Below, one piece after another: positions 63,501-64,000 of a stretch of 64,000 bases of DNA. Under the pieces are notes generated by a model. It had not been told where the DNA came from. It did no database searches and was given only the letters and a program-made list of their open reading frames with translations. A program made the translations under genes and the position numbers. The number at the start of each line of letters is the position of its first letter. Positions within the stretch are counted from its first letter, which is position 1. The stretch is from Echinostoma caproni (Eukaryota > Platyhelminthes > Trematoda > Plagiorchiida > Echinostomatidae), in contig UZAN01040063.1 of assembly GCA_900618425.1 (NCBI GenBank), positions 1 to 64,000 of the forward strand, written 5' to 3'.

Positions 63501-64000
63501 GTGTTTAAAAGCAATGCATTCTGGATAACACGTTGCGGGCTTTTGTTTGCTAAATGAGCTCCCTAATAATTGCAGAATTACAAGGTAACTATCAACACTA
63601 AAATGAGTGATGAACATCAATGATGTTACGGTGATCGCAAGACAGGGTTATGGGATATGTGAACGAAAATGCTATCGGGAACAATTATCTTTGTTCCGTC
63701 AACCAACAAAGACGTCTATGAACTAGTGATTGGGCTAAATAAGTTCATTGTTTGGTCAGTATGCTGCTGATTCACATAGGCAGAACCTCAATCGTATACA
63801 TAATATAGGTTTACATAGATCAGGAATCGAAGGAGCTTTAACATGGCGTCAATCAAAGCACACTCGAGGACTGTAATAAGTTTCAACATGGAAGTACCTC
63901 TTTTCAATCCAAAACTAATAGTTCAGAGAATGAATAATGTAGCAGACATCGACTATAATTGCATAACACCCCATTTTGAGAGCCACTAAAATGACTATAT

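Larger units (their letters stand above)
48199..64000. other. Presumed intergenic region (15.8 kb) without a recognised gene
   Basis: It holds a TA repeat (48372-48388), one N with a 17-base duplication (49950), a 162-codon minus-strand open frame (53658-54146) and a coding-like segment at 57230-57568. Overlapping open frames on both strands at 54625-55024 end in a degenerate B-box-like AGTTCGATTC (55001-55010) and look repeat-derived. Nothing else was recognised, including RNA genes. A neighbouring gene with small exons cannot be excluded. Confidence 0.6.

Noticed and set aside
1..64000. CRISPR arrays, bacterial operons, riboswitches, rRNA genes, viral genes
   Set aside because: None seen. 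Spliced cadherin exons and SINEs show a eukaryotic nuclear sequence; no regularly spaced repeats, rRNA or viral motifs were recognised.

Overview
The window is eukaryotic, intron-rich DNA, most likely from a digenean trematode (a fluke with a large genome, perhaps a fasciolid). Three things point there. It carries the 3' half of a protocadherin-like gene whose small exons are spread over 45 kb. It contains tRNA-derived SINEs with an embedded hammerhead ribozyme, the arrangement known from the schistosome Sm-alpha family. It is otherwise an AT-leaning, low-coding background with microsatellites and dispersed inverted repeats. Species and genus are inferences.

One gene can be read with confidence, on the plus strand. 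Six exons (2431-2704, 8052-8432, 11080-11380, 27142-27233, 34542-34815, 47146-47528) all have AG/GT borders, and every splice phase agrees. Together they encode the last 567 residues of a cadherin-superfamily receptor: one complete and one atypical terminal cadherin repeat, a Gly-rich stalk, one transmembrane helix and a cytoplasmic tail of about 260 residues ending in a class I PDZ ligand (-SSFV). The last cadherin repeat carries a long Ala/Ser-rich insertion. The 5' part of the gene lies upstream of the window. If the donor at 34816 is not used, the frame closes after 17 more codons and the PDZ ligand is lost. A cluster of possible alternative exons sits in intron 27234-34541.

Layout: 1-2430, intron with a SINE relic at about 1650-1800. 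2431-11380, cadherin repeats and transmembrane exon, with a hammerhead SINE at about 7545-7700. 11381-27141, a 15.8 kb intron with a hairpin repeat at 23782-23865. 27142-34868, cytoplasmic exons, with a nest of hammerhead SINEs at 30.5-31.8 kb in inverted orientation, one of which keeps the full consensus core. 34816-47145, a 12.3 kb intron with a large inverted repeat at 38325-38500. 47146-48198, terminal exon and putative 3' UTR. 48200-64000, no gene recognised; one unrecognised coding-like segment at 57230-57568.

Five single N bases mark assembly joins. At least three are flanked by direct duplications that look like unmerged contig overlaps. The open frames of 60-160 codons elsewhere are mostly unrecognised and are treated as chance or repeat-derived.
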